From Lachnospiraceae bacterium UBA7182 (lineage in GTDB: Bacteria; Bacillota; Clostridia; Lachnospirales; Lachnospiraceae): a stretch of 16,448 nt of DNA. Positions 4,632-11,882 of the stretch are shown here, in pieces. The notes beneath the pieces were generated by a model. The model was not told where the DNA came from, did not search any database, and worked only from the letters and a program-made list of their open reading frames with translations. Position numbers and translations under genes: made by a program. The first letter of the stretch is position 1; every line of letters begins with the position of its first letter. The stretch spans positions 1 to 16,448 of the forward strand of contig DKVI01000022.1 in assembly GCA_002491115.1 (NCBI GenBank), given 5' to 3'.

Positions 4632-6659
4632 ATGGCACTACTTTATATTAACGCCCGCTGCAAACAAATATTGAATCTGCTGTTATCCCAATCAAAATAT
4701 ATAACAACAGAACAGATTGCGGCGGAGATGAAAGTGTCCAAACGGACCGTGTATTACGATATCTGCAAGATCAATTTATGGCTGGAACAGGCAGAACTTC
4801 CCGCTCTTGAGATCGTCCGTGAAAAAGGGATTCTGATTCCCCATAAAGAAAGAATGCAGATCCAGGAAATGCTGGAATCAGACGAGCATAAACAGGTTTA
4901 TATTTTCTCGCCGGAAGAACGGGTGAAGACCATTATCTGCTGTGTGATCTATAAAAGTGAAGGAGTATATCTGGAGCATCTGATGGATTGCTGCGAAGTC
5001 AGCAGAAATACGATCTTCAACGATTTGAAAGAAGTGGCCCGCTGTCTGGAACAGTATGGCCTGAAACTGGAATATCAGGCAAAGAAAGGATATTATCTGA
5101 CAGGTGATTCCATGCGGGTCCGGGCGCTTTTTATTTTGTATTTTAATGAAATGACGGCGCTGTTCAACGGCGGGGTGATCAGGTTTTTTTGCAGGGAAGG
5201 GATAGAAGAGTATTATGAGAGATTAAAAGAAATAGAGAAGTCGCTGGGCGTCAGTTATGTGGACGGGGCGCTGCTTTCTCTGGCTGCCCTGCTTCCGGTC
5301 ATGTACCGTGACAAAGGCCAGCTCCGGCTGGAAGGACTGAAAGAGACAGAAATTGCGAAGACAAAAGAGTGTACTTTGGTCAGGCAGTATTTTCCTGATC
5401 TGGCGGCAGAAGAACAGGTTTACCTGTCTTTGCATCTGTTGGGATCACGGGTCAATATTGTGCCTGACGATTATTTTGAGAGCAATTCCAAACAGTATAT
5501 CCATGATCTGGCCAGAACCCTGATCTCGGATTTTGAGAAAGTCGCCTGCATTTTCTTTGAGCAGAAAGAGGAGCTGGAACGGGCCCTTTTTATTCACCTG
5601 AATACGTCCATGTACCGCTATAAATTCGGGGTGCAGATTGGAAATGTGATCGGCAGTGACGTGATCCATGAATATCCGGAACTTTTTGCGCTGACCCGGA
5701 TTGCGGCGAAGAAACTGGAAGAAAACATCGGTTTTCCGATTCCGGACGGTGAAATCGCGTATCTTGCCCTGCATTTCGGCGCGTTCTTAAAGATTTCCAG
5801 GCGTGATAATGACAGGCTGCGTATTATGATTGTCTGTGTCAACGGTATATCCACAGGTAATATGCTGAAACGGGAAATCCAGAAACTGCTTCCGTTTGCG
5901 GAGATCGTTGATGTGCGGGCAGTTGTGGATATGGTGAATATCCAGAATATTTGTGATTTAGTCATCTCGACCGTGAAGATCCATACGGTGGTTCCGGTCA
6001 TTACAGTACATCCGATCCTGACGGAATTTGACCGTAATATCATACTGAATCACCGGGTAATCGCGCCGAAAAGTGTGGCCGCCCAATGTGATCGGCTGTT
6101 TCAGGTGGTAAAAAAATATGTACAGCCGGAAGAATATGAAAATCTTCTGAATGATCTGACTGCTTTTATCCAGGATGGAACAAAAGAGACGGAACGGGAA
6201 GGAAACCAGGAAAATGATCTGATGAGCATCCTTGACGTTTCCCGCATCCATATTTTTGAAAATGCTCGTTCGTGGCAGGACAGTATCCGCCTTGCAGGGC
6301 AGTGTCTTTTGGATTATAAGAGTATTGAGAAGAGATACCTGGATACGATCATCAGCCAGTTGCAATATTATGGGCCTTATATGTTTCTGACCGAAGACGT
6401 GATGCTTGCCCATGCAAAACCGGAGGACGGCGTAAACTGTCTGGATTTGTCTTTAACTGTGTTTCGTGAGCCTGTGATTTATTCCGGCTTAAGGAAAGCC
6501 AGGCTGGTTCTGGTTCTGGCCGCCGAAGACCAGGAGAAGCATCTGAAGATCCTGCAGGATATCCTGTTGCTTTTAAGCAGGCCGGAGTTCATAAGCCGTG
6601 TGGAAGCATGCAGTTCATCCGCAGAAATTTATTACCTGACCAGACAATTATTGTCATAA
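4632..6659 (+). CDS. BglG/LicR-type PTS-regulated transcriptional regulator (HTH-PRD-PRD-EIIB-EIIA)
   Basis: A 675-residue regulator. An HTH_11 domain (about 5-60, with MKVSKRTVYYDI) and a second Mga-type HTH (about 90-160, CEVSRNTIFNDL) are followed by PRD1 (about 190-290), PRD2 (about 295-390), an EIIB-like domain (about 396-485) and an EIIA domain (about 535-672). Likely phosphorylation sites are His268 in PRD1, His322 and His381 in PRD2, Cys402 in VCVNGISTG and His594 in LAHAKPEDG. The first PRD1 histidine is replaced (LSLAALLPV), and the usual Pro before the EIIA histidine is Ala. Such proteins are DNA-binding activators that sense PTS flux through these sites. The start at 4632 follows AAAGGAGG; the frame is open further upstream, but without a ribosome binding site. 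The downstream PTS genes are its probable target. Confidence 0.9.
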   Translation: MALLYINARCKQILNLLLSQSKYITTEQIAAEMKVSKRTVYYDICKINLWLEQAELPALEIVREKGILIPHKERMQIQEMLESDEHKQVYIFSPEERVKTIICCVIYKSEGVYLEHLMDCCEVSRNTIFNDLKEVARCLEQYGLKLEYQAKKGYYLTGDSMRVRALFILYFNEMTALFNGGVIRFFCREGIEEYYERLKEIEKSLGVSYVDGALLSLAALLPVMYRDKGQLRLEGLKETEIAKTKECTLVRQYFPDLAAEEQVYLSLHLLGSRVNIVPDDYFESNSKQYIHDLARTLISDFEKVACIFFEQKEELERALFIHLNTSMYRYKFGVQIGNVIGSDVIHEYPELFALTRIAAKKLEENIGFPIPDGEIAYLALHFGAFLKISRRDNDRLRIMIVCVNGISTGNMLKREIQKLLPFAEIVDVRAVVDMVNIQNICDLVISTVKIHTVVPVITVHPILTEFDRNIILNHRVIAPKSVAAQCDRLFQVVKKYVQPEEYENLLNDLTAFIQDGTKETEREGNQENDLMSILDVSRIHIFENARSWQDSIRLAGQCLLDYKSIEKRYLDTIISQLQYYGPYMFLTEDVMLAHAKPEDGVNCLDLSLTVFREPVIYSGLRKARLVLVLAAEDQEKHLKILQDILLLLSRPEFISRVEACSSSAEIYYLTRQLLS

Positions 6660-6797
6660 ATCCTTTTCTCCATACAGTTCTTTGCATAAAGCAGATACAA
6701 TTTCTGGACTTCTATTCGGAAAGGCCGGATGGTAGGATAACATCAGAACGAAGGAGCCGGGGCTTAACCGGTATCCGACAGAAAAAGGAGGGAACGT

Positions 6798-7229
6798 ATG
6801 GAATTATTGAAAAAAGAAAATGTGCAGATCTGTGATGCCGCAGCCAATTGGCGGGAAGCAATCCGGATTGCGGTAAAACCCTTGGAAGAGCATGGATATG
6901 TGGAATCCCGTTATAAGGAGGAAATTATCTCCAATGTGGAAAAAATGGGACCTTATATCGTAATTGCGGAAAACATTGCACTTCCTCATGCCAGACCGGA
7001 ACAGGGAGCGTTAAAGACGCAGATCGGAGTGACTTTGTTCCGGAAGAATGTGGTATTTGAAGGAAAAGATATGCCGGCACGTCTGTTTGTCACGCTGGCG
7101 GCAAAGGATTCTAACAGCCATCTGGACGCGCTGATGGAAATCTCGGAACTTCTGTCGGATGAAGCGACCGTAGAGAAGATATTGAATGCGCCGGATAAGG
7201 AAGAACTGTATCAGTATTTTGCAAATTAG
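6798..7229 (+). CDS. PTS EIIA component, ascorbate/mannitol-fructose type
   Basis: The 143-residue cytoplasmic EIIA carries the phosphoryl group from HPr to EIIB. The active site is His64 in ALPHARPEQG, preceded by the typical GPYIVIAENI strand and followed by IGVTLFRKNVVF and the helix HLDALMEISELLSD. AAAGGAGGG lies before the ATG at 6798. It starts 138 bases after the regulator gene, with no terminator between them that I can see; UlaA-type EIIC follows after 20 bases. It is clearly related to the C-terminal EIIA domain of the regulator upstream (same GPY, H-A-R/K-P-E, LTVFR and HL motifs), so one probably arose from the other's lineage by duplication. Substrate specificity is set by EIIC, not by this subunit. 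Confidence 0.9.
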   Translation: MELLKKENVQICDAAANWREAIRIAVKPLEEHGYVESRYKEEIISNVEKMGPYIVIAENIALPHARPEQGALKTQIGVTLFRKNVVFEGKDMPARLFVTLAAKDSNSHLDALMEISELLSDEATVEKILNAPDKEELYQYFAN

Positions 7230-7249
7230 AGAAAAGGGAGAAAAGGATT

Positions 7250-8623
7250 ATGCTTATTGTATTGAATTTTATTCAGCAGGTCTTGTCTACGCCTGCCATA
7301 TTTGTAGGGCTTATCGCACTTCTGGGATTGCTGCTTCAGAAAAAAGATGCCCAGACCTGTTTTAAAGGGACAATTAAGACTATTTTAGGATTCATAGTAT
7401 TAAATGCCGGATCTTCGGTGGTGCAGGATGCGATCATTCCTTTTGGAGAGTTGTTTCAGATCGCTTTCGGCGTAGAAGGTGTGGTTCCCAATAATGAGGC
7501 GATCACTTCCATGGGACTGACCGATTTTGCCGTACAGACAGCATCCATATTTGCCCTGGGTATGTGTTTTAATCTGGTGCTGGCGCGTTTTTCAAAATTA
7601 AAATACATTTTCCTGACAGGTCATCATGCACTGTATATGTCCTGCCTGGTTGCGATTCTTATGTCTATTGCCGGATTAGAGGGTGCAAAGCTGATCTTTA
7701 CAGGCGCGCTCCTTATGGGGCTTGTGATGGCGATCTTCCCGGCTCTGATGCAGCCGACGATTCGCAAAGTCGTGGGAGATGACTCACTGGCGCTGGGGCA
7801 TTTTGGCAGTGGATGTTATTGGCTGAGCGCGCAGATCGGTAAGCTGTTCGGACGGGATGAGAATACTACGACCACAGAAGATATTCATTTTCCCCAGGGC
7901 TTGTCATTTTTAAGAGAAAACACAATATCAATTGCGCTGGCGATGTTTTTGTGCTATATCGTAGTTTCCTGTGTGGCTGTATTTACCGCGCCAAAGGAGG
8001 CAGCAGAGATTTTTGCGGGCGATAACTGGATTTTGTATTCCATTATCAAATCTATAACGTTTTCAGCAGGAATCTATATTGTGCTTTCCGGTGTGCGTAT
8101 GTTGATTAATGAGGTGGTTCCCGCGTTTAAAGGTATCTCCGAGAAGCTGGTGCCGAACGCGAAACCGGCGTTGGACTGTCCAACGGTGTTTCCGTTCGCG
8201 CCGAATGCAGTATTGATCGGATTTTTCTGTTCCTTTATCGGAGGTATTGTCGGCCTGGCCGTGTTGGCGCTTATGGGGCAGGCGGGAATTGCGGTGGCGA
8301 TTATTTTGCCGGGCGCCGTGCTTCATTTCTTCTGCGGAGCTACAGCAGGCGTCTGCGGTAACGCAACCGGAGGTTTAAAGGGCTGTATCGTTGGGGCATT
8401 TGTGCATGGCGTTGTCGCGACGTTTCTGGCAGCAGGATTATATCCGATTCTTGGAGCTATGGGGTTTGCCAACACAACTTTCTCTGATACAGATTTTACA
8501 TTAGTTGGAATTATATTTGGTAACCTGATAAAGGCAGTATCCGGTAATATGCTTATGGTCATTGTGGTTGTTCTTTTCCTTTTGCCGATTATTTACAATT
8601 ATACGGTGGGCAGGGAAAAATAA
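7250..8623 (+). CDS. ulaA: PTS EIIC component, UlaA (ascorbate) family
   Basis: A 457-residue polytopic membrane permease of the UlaA/SgaT family (E. coli UlaA is about 465 residues). Family marks include an N-terminal FIQQVLSTPAIFVGLIALLG helix, KTILGFIVLNAG (43-54), TGHHALYMS (123-131), ALGHFGSGCYW (181-191), and the long run of hydrophobic helices from about 220 to the end. A hydrophilic loop rich in Thr and acidic residues (RDENTTTTEDIHFPQG) follows the GHFGS motif. It would import and phosphorylate a small acid-type sugar together with the free EIIA and EIIB; L-ascorbate is the only well-proven substrate of the family, but the operon carries no UlaD/E/F-type enzymes, so the real substrate is open. 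A ribosome binding site AGGGAG/AAAGG precedes the start. Confidence 0.9.
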   Translation: MLIVLNFIQQVLSTPAIFVGLIALLGLLLQKKDAQTCFKGTIKTILGFIVLNAGSSVVQDAIIPFGELFQIAFGVEGVVPNNEAITSMGLTDFAVQTASIFALGMCFNLVLARFSKLKYIFLTGHHALYMSCLVAILMSIAGLEGAKLIFTGALLMGLVMAIFPALMQPTIRKVVGDDSLALGHFGSGCYWLSAQIGKLFGRDENTTTTEDIHFPQGLSFLRENTISIALAMFLCYIVVSCVAVFTAPKEAAEIFAGDNWILYSIIKSITFSAGIYIVLSGVRMLINEVVPAFKGISEKLVPNAKPALDCPTVFPFAPNAVLIGFFCSFIGGIVGLAVLALMGQAGIAVAIILPGAVLHFFCGATAGVCGNATGGLKGCIVGAFVHGVVATFLAAGLYPILGAMGFANTTFSDTDFTLVGIIFGNLIKAVSGNMLMVIVVVLFLLPIIYNYTVGREK

Positions 8624-8662
8624 TAAAAATACATAAAAAATGAAAAATGGAGGATTTAAAAA

Positions 8663-8938
8663 ATGATTAAAAAGATTTTGTGTTTCTGTGGTTCCGGACT
8701 TGGAACATCTTTTGTGATGGAGATGAACGTGAAAAAAGCGCTTACCAATCTTGGCATCAGTGGAGTGGAAGTAAATCATTCTACGATTGATGATGTAATG
8801 CCGGGGGCGGCGGATCTGTTTGTATGCAGCGCTGATCTTGTAGCGAATGCGGAAAAAGCAGGAAAGGCGATAGGTATTCAGAATATGGTATCTGTGCAGG
8901 AGATGGAAGAAAAACTGAAGGCGGTGTTTGAGGCGTAA
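8663..8938 (+). CDS. PTS EIIB component, ascorbate/galactitol type
   Basis: A 91-residue free EIIB. The phosphocysteine loop is at the N-terminus: ILCFCGSGLGTS, with Cys9 as the expected phosphorylated residue (Cys-x-G/S-G-x-G-S/T pattern). The rest is an alternating alpha/beta fold, with VEVNHSTIDDV, DLFVCSADLV and a C-terminal helix EEKLKAVFEA. TGGAGG at 8648-8653 precedes the ATG. It lies 39 bases after the EIIC gene and is the last gene of the operon, closed by the terminator at 8969-9044. The order EIIA-EIIC-EIIB as three separate genes matches ascorbate-type systems. Confidence 0.9.
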   Translation: MIKKILCFCGSGLGTSFVMEMNVKKALTNLGISGVEVNHSTIDDVMPGAADLFVCSADLVANAEKAGKAIGIQNMVSVQEMEEKLKAVFEA

Positions 8939-8968
8939 GGATTGCCCCGATGGTAGCTTTTGATTCCT

Positions 8969-9044
8969 AAAAAAAGAGAGAATTCCATGAATTTCAGGTC
9001 TTTTCAGAACCTTAAGATTTTATGGGATTCTCTCTTATTTTTTT
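8969..9044. terminator. Bidirectional terminator between PTS operon and FTR remnant
   Basis: A 15-bp stem is formed by AAGAGAGAATTCCAT (8974-8988) and ATGGGATTCTCTCTT (9022-9036), with one wobble pair. Inner AGGT/ACCT arms lie in the loop. It is followed by ATTTTTTT on the plus strand and preceded by an A-run that gives a U-tract on the minus strand. It serves the two convergent transcripts. Confidence 0.8.
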
Positions 9045-9065
9045 CCCTAATCCAATACCCTGGGA

Positions 9066-9186
9066 TCAGGCATTTTTCGCTTTGTAATGAAGCATACAGT
9101 GGCAGTATCCTTCAAAATCCGGATCGTTTCAGTCCTTCTTTTACAAACCGGACGATTGCTTCGTCAGGATTTAAAGTAATTTTCAT
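9066..9186 (-). pseudogene. Internally deleted ferredoxin-thioredoxin reductase catalytic-type gene
   Basis: An ATG at 9186 with GGAGG 9 bases upstream opens MKITLNPDEAIVRFVKEGL, then KRSGF and a stop after 24 codons. In another frame the same DNA continues NDPDFEGYCHCMLHYKAKNA to a TGA at 9066-9068. These are the N-terminus and the C-terminal CHCMLHYK motif of small ferredoxin-thioredoxin-reductase catalytic-domain proteins (about 60-115 residues), which carry a 4Fe-4S cluster and a redox disulfide. The central part with the CPCR and CxC cysteines is missing; the two ends meet at about 9120-9135 in AAACGATCCGG with a frame change. The product cannot be functional. The start signal is still good, so a 24-residue peptide might be made. 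Confidence 0.6.
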
Positions 9187-9276
9187 TGGACGTTACCTCC
9201 TAATGGGGCGCAATTAGGGAAGTCTGCGATTCCCGCTTAACAGATGGAGCGTATTTGTTCATAACATAAACATCTA

Positions 9277-10173
9277 TCAACAGATACTACTACCCAAAAG
9301 GTGGATTAGAGAATCCATAAACATCTGCATTTGTGGTGTAACGCACTTGTTACGATGATAGACAAGCTGGCTCCACATGGTGACTTTGGGATATTCTGTG
9401 TCCAGGATCACCAACTCTCCGTTGTCTAGGTAGTCCTTTACAACATATTCCGGCAGGAAAGATATTCCCCGGTTTTGCAAAAGGAACCTGGTGATTACAT
9501 CCGTATTCCCAATTTCAAGGAAGGGATGCAATTCAATTCCCTTTTCTGCAAGGGTCTGTTCCATTGCATATCGGTAGCTGATACCCTTTTCCGTGAGGTA
9601 GAGCGGCTCTTGCAGTAAACGCTCCGTTGAAATGTTTTTCTGGCAGGCTAATTCAGAGCGGGCAGAGGCAACGAAGTGAATGTCGTCTGGATGTTCCAGT
9701 ACTTTGACCCATTCGGGGAAATATATCTTTTCATCCAGGAAAAATAACAGATCAATCTCATTTTGCCGCAGCTTTTGAAATAAATCGGGCACTAATGCAG
9801 TTTGCACACTAATCTCTACCAGAGGACACACCTCCTGCAGAGATGCAAACACCGGCGGCAAAACGCTGATGACAAAAGATTCACTGGTTCCGATGCGTAA
9901 TTGTCCGGTGATGGTTTCCGGCTCCCGCACGCTGTATTCTGCTTTTTGCAATGTCTCCAACAGTTCCAGTGCATAGGGCAATAAGCGGTTTCCTGCCTGT
10001 GTCAGTTTAACCTGCTTTCCAATTCTCTCAAACAGCAAGGTATTCAGTTCGCTCTCTAATTGCTTGATTTGCATTGTAACTGCCGACTGGGAATATCCAA
10101 GCTGTTCGGCAGTTCTGGAAAAACTCCCGGTTTCCGCAATCCGGGAAAAAGTGAGAAGTGTTCGCAGTTCCAT
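9277..10173 (-). CDS. LysR-family transcriptional regulator
   Basis: A 298-residue LysR regulator of normal length. The winged-helix domain is at 1-60 (LLTFSRIAETGSFSRTAEQL, then SQSAVTMQIKQLESELNTLLFER), followed by the linker helix and a substrate-binding domain from about 88 (GQLRIGTSES) to the end, with a GISFLPEYVV motif near 245. The start was set at the ATG at 10173, with GAAGG 7-11 bases upstream, instead of the in-frame TTG at 10179. It is divergent from the PLP decarboxylase gene, with a 111-base gap holding a palindrome of the LysR type, so it very likely controls that gene and represses itself. The inducer may be the amino acid substrate, which is inference from the layout. Confidence 0.92.
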   Translation of the reverse strand: MELRTLLTFSRIAETGSFSRTAEQLGYSQSAVTMQIKQLESELNTLLFERIGKQVKLTQAGNRLLPYALELLETLQKAEYSVREPETITGQLRIGTSESFVISVLPPVFASLQEVCPLVEISVQTALVPDLFQKLRQNEIDLLFFLDEKIYFPEWVKVLEHPDDIHFVASARSELACQKNISTERLLQEPLYLTEKGISYRYAMEQTLAEKGIELHPFLEIGNTDVITRFLLQNRGISFLPEYVVKDYLDNGELVILDTEYPKVTMWSQLVYHRNKCVTPQMQMFMDSLIHLLGSSIC

Positions 10174-10181
10174 AATCAACC

Positions 10182-10196
10182 TTCAAAATTTTTGAA
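10182..10196. promoter_or_regulatory. LysR-type operator palindrome
   Basis: TTCAAAATTTTTGAA is a perfect 7-1-7 inverted repeat and contains the T-N11-A core (TCAAAATTTTTGA) of LysR recognition boxes. It lies nine bases upstream of the LysR start codon, beside AACTAT repeats (10195-10200, 10209-10214 as AACTAT). Binding by the adjacent LysR is inferred. Confidence 0.6.
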
Positions 10197-10284
10197 CTAT
10201 TTAATAAAAACTATGAATTTTACATATAAGCATTTTCAGGATACCATTAGGGATGTAGAAAATCAAGATACGGAGGGAAATTTT

Positions 10285-11697
10285 ATGAATTCTGCGGTAC
10301 ATGAGCAAAACAACGAAATTATTGCGTTGATGAGGGATTTTGTTGATTATGTGAAAGATTTCTATGAGCATTTATCCGATTATCCGGTTATTCGATCAGC
10401 GGATGCAAAAGTGCTTGAGCGGGTCAGCCGGCAGACAATCCCGGACGCTGAACGTCCTTTGTGCGAGGTTTACCAGGAACTGTTGCAGGATGTGTATTCC
10501 AACACACTGTTGGCCCAGCATCCCAGGAGTTTTTCCTGCATTCCCTCCACGGCATCCCTGCTTTCCTGGATGGGGGATGTGATGACGAATGCGTTTAATC
10601 CCCATGATAGTTGCTGGATCAATGCGCCTGCCATTGCGCTGATTGAACAGAAGTTGATTCGCTGGATGTGTGACCTGGCAGGATACCCGGAAGAAGGCGG
10701 CGGCCTGTTTGTCTCCGGCGCTTCCATGGCAAACCTGACAGCCCTGACTGCCGCACGGGATGCCAGGCTGCATTGGGACGAGAGAAATATAGCTGTCATC
10801 TATGTATCGGAACAGACCCACGCCTCAGTGTCCAAAGGACTTCACATTATTGGGTTTGACCGTTCTCAAATCCGCGTCATTCCTGCAGATGCAGATTTCC
10901 GCATGGACATGGAGTGCCTGGCGCAGGCGGTTGCAGAAGATTTAAGGATTGGAAAACGGCCCTTTGCCGTTGTCGCTTCTGTCGGTACAACCAATACGGG
11001 GAGTATCGACCCACTGACAGAAATTGCTGCTCTTTGCCGCAGGTATGATATGTGGATGCACATAGACGGAGCCTTTGGCGCATCGGCACTGCTGTCGGAA
11101 CAGCAACGAAAGAATCTTGCGGGTATTGCGTATTCAGACAGTCTTAGCTGGGATGCTCACAAGTGGATGATGCAAACCTACGGTTGCGGAATGGTGCTGG
11201 TACGGAACCAGGCAACATTGGTACATAGTTTTGCAGCACATCCGGAATACCTGCGGGACTCAGAAAGCGGCGGAACGGGCATTGAATTCTGGGACTTAGG
11301 GCCGGAGCTGACCCGCCCGGCCAGGTGCTTAAAACTGTGGCTTACGCTCCAGGTTATGGGGGCAAAAAAAATGGGAGAGGTCATCGACCACGCCTGTAAT
11401 CTGGCGCAGCTTGTGGAATGGGAGATTGATAAATTGCCGGATTGGGAAATTGTATCTCATGCACAACTGGGGATTGTCAATTTCCGTTATGCACCCGCCG
11501 GAACGGATGAATCGGAACGAAATGCATGGAACCGGCGTATTTCAAAAGAGATTACTGCTGGAGGATTTGCACAGGTTTTTACCACAGAACTTCATGATAA
11601 AACGGTTCTCCGGATGTGTACCATCAATCCGCAGACGACAGAAAGTGATATTCTGAATACGATCCGGAATTTTGTAATATTAGCTGGAAGTATATAA
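10285..11697 (+). CDS. PLP-dependent group II decarboxylase, probable aromatic amino acid (tryptophan-type) decarboxylase
   Basis: A 470-residue enzyme of the group II (aromatic L-amino acid / glutamate) decarboxylase family, fold type I. The PLP-lysine is Lys293 in SLSWDAHKWMMQTYGCGMV; Asp261 in HIDGAFGAS binds the pyridine nitrogen, and His179 in SEQTHASVSKG stacks on the ring. Other conserved blocks are HPRSFSCIPS (79-88), SGASMANLTALTAARD (144-159), VGTTNTGSIDPL (233-244) and ELTRPARCLKLWLTLQVMG (341-359). The order and wording of these blocks are very close to what I recall of the Ruminococcus gnavus tryptophan decarboxylase, so tryptamine or phenethylamine formation is plausible, but substrate choice cannot be read from motifs. 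The start at 10285 follows GGAGGG; an ATG at 10213 in the same frame has no ribosome binding site. Divergent LysR is the likely regulator. Confidence 0.88.
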   Translation: MNSAVHEQNNEIIALMRDFVDYVKDFYEHLSDYPVIRSADAKVLERVSRQTIPDAERPLCEVYQELLQDVYSNTLLAQHPRSFSCIPSTASLLSWMGDVMTNAFNPHDSCWINAPAIALIEQKLIRWMCDLAGYPEEGGGLFVSGASMANLTALTAARDARLHWDERNIAVIYVSEQTHASVSKGLHIIGFDRSQIRVIPADADFRMDMECLAQAVAEDLRIGKRPFAVVASVGTTNTGSIDPLTEIAALCRRYDMWMHIDGAFGASALLSEQQRKNLAGIAYSDSLSWDAHKWMMQTYGCGMVLVRNQATLVHSFAAHPEYLRDSESGGTGIEFWDLGPELTRPARCLKLWLTLQVMGAKKMGEVIDHACNLAQLVEWEIDKLPDWEIVSHAQLGIVNFRYAPAGTDESERNAWNRRISKEITAGGFAQVFTTELHDKTVLRMCTINPQTTESDILNTIRNFVILAGSI

Positions 11698-11753
11698 AGT
11701 TGTTTGCCGGGGAGTTCTAAGCCGCAAGCTGTAATTGCGCAGCAGGACACATA

Positions 11754-11796
11754 AAAAAGAAGAGAACCTCACTACCCAAAGTCAGGTTCTCTTTTT
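11754..11796. terminator. Bidirectional terminator between decarboxylase and bgl operon
   Basis: AAGAGAACCT (11760-11769) pairs perfectly with AGGTTCTCTT (11784-11793), with a 14-base loop, followed by TTTTT on the plus strand and preceded by an A-run (11753-11758) that gives a U-tract on the minus strand. It separates convergent transcripts. Confidence 0.8.
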
Positions 11797-11831
11797 CCCT
11801 GTCTGTCTGATTTTACGGACGGGTCCTGAAA

Positions 11832-11871
11832 ACTGGAGCAGAAGAGACCGGTATATGGCTTCTGCTCCAGT
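11832..11871 (-). terminator. Perfect 13-bp hairpin just after bglA
   Basis: ACTGGAGCAGAAG (11832-11844) and CTTCTGCTCCAGT (11859-11871) are perfect complements around a 14-base loop. On the minus strand it begins 11 bases after the bglA stop and is followed only by TTTC, so it is a weak intrinsic terminator or an mRNA 3'-end stabiliser ahead of the stronger terminator at 11754-11796. Confidence 0.5.
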
Positions 11872-11882
11872 GACTGAATCAT

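Noticed and set aside
6643..6655. Perfect palindrome GACAATTATTGTC at the end of the regulator gene
   Set aside because: It lies in the last codons, is short and AT-rich with a one-base loop and no U-tract; probably chance.
6673..6701. Possible internal promoter (TACAAT) between the regulator and EIIA genes
   Set aside because: The -35 at the right distance (TACAGT) is poor; not enough to call.
10060..10284. N-terminal extension of the decarboxylase frame, including an ATG at 10213
   Set aside because: It overlaps the LysR gene and the operator and has no ribosome binding site; the ATG at 10285 has GGAGGG.
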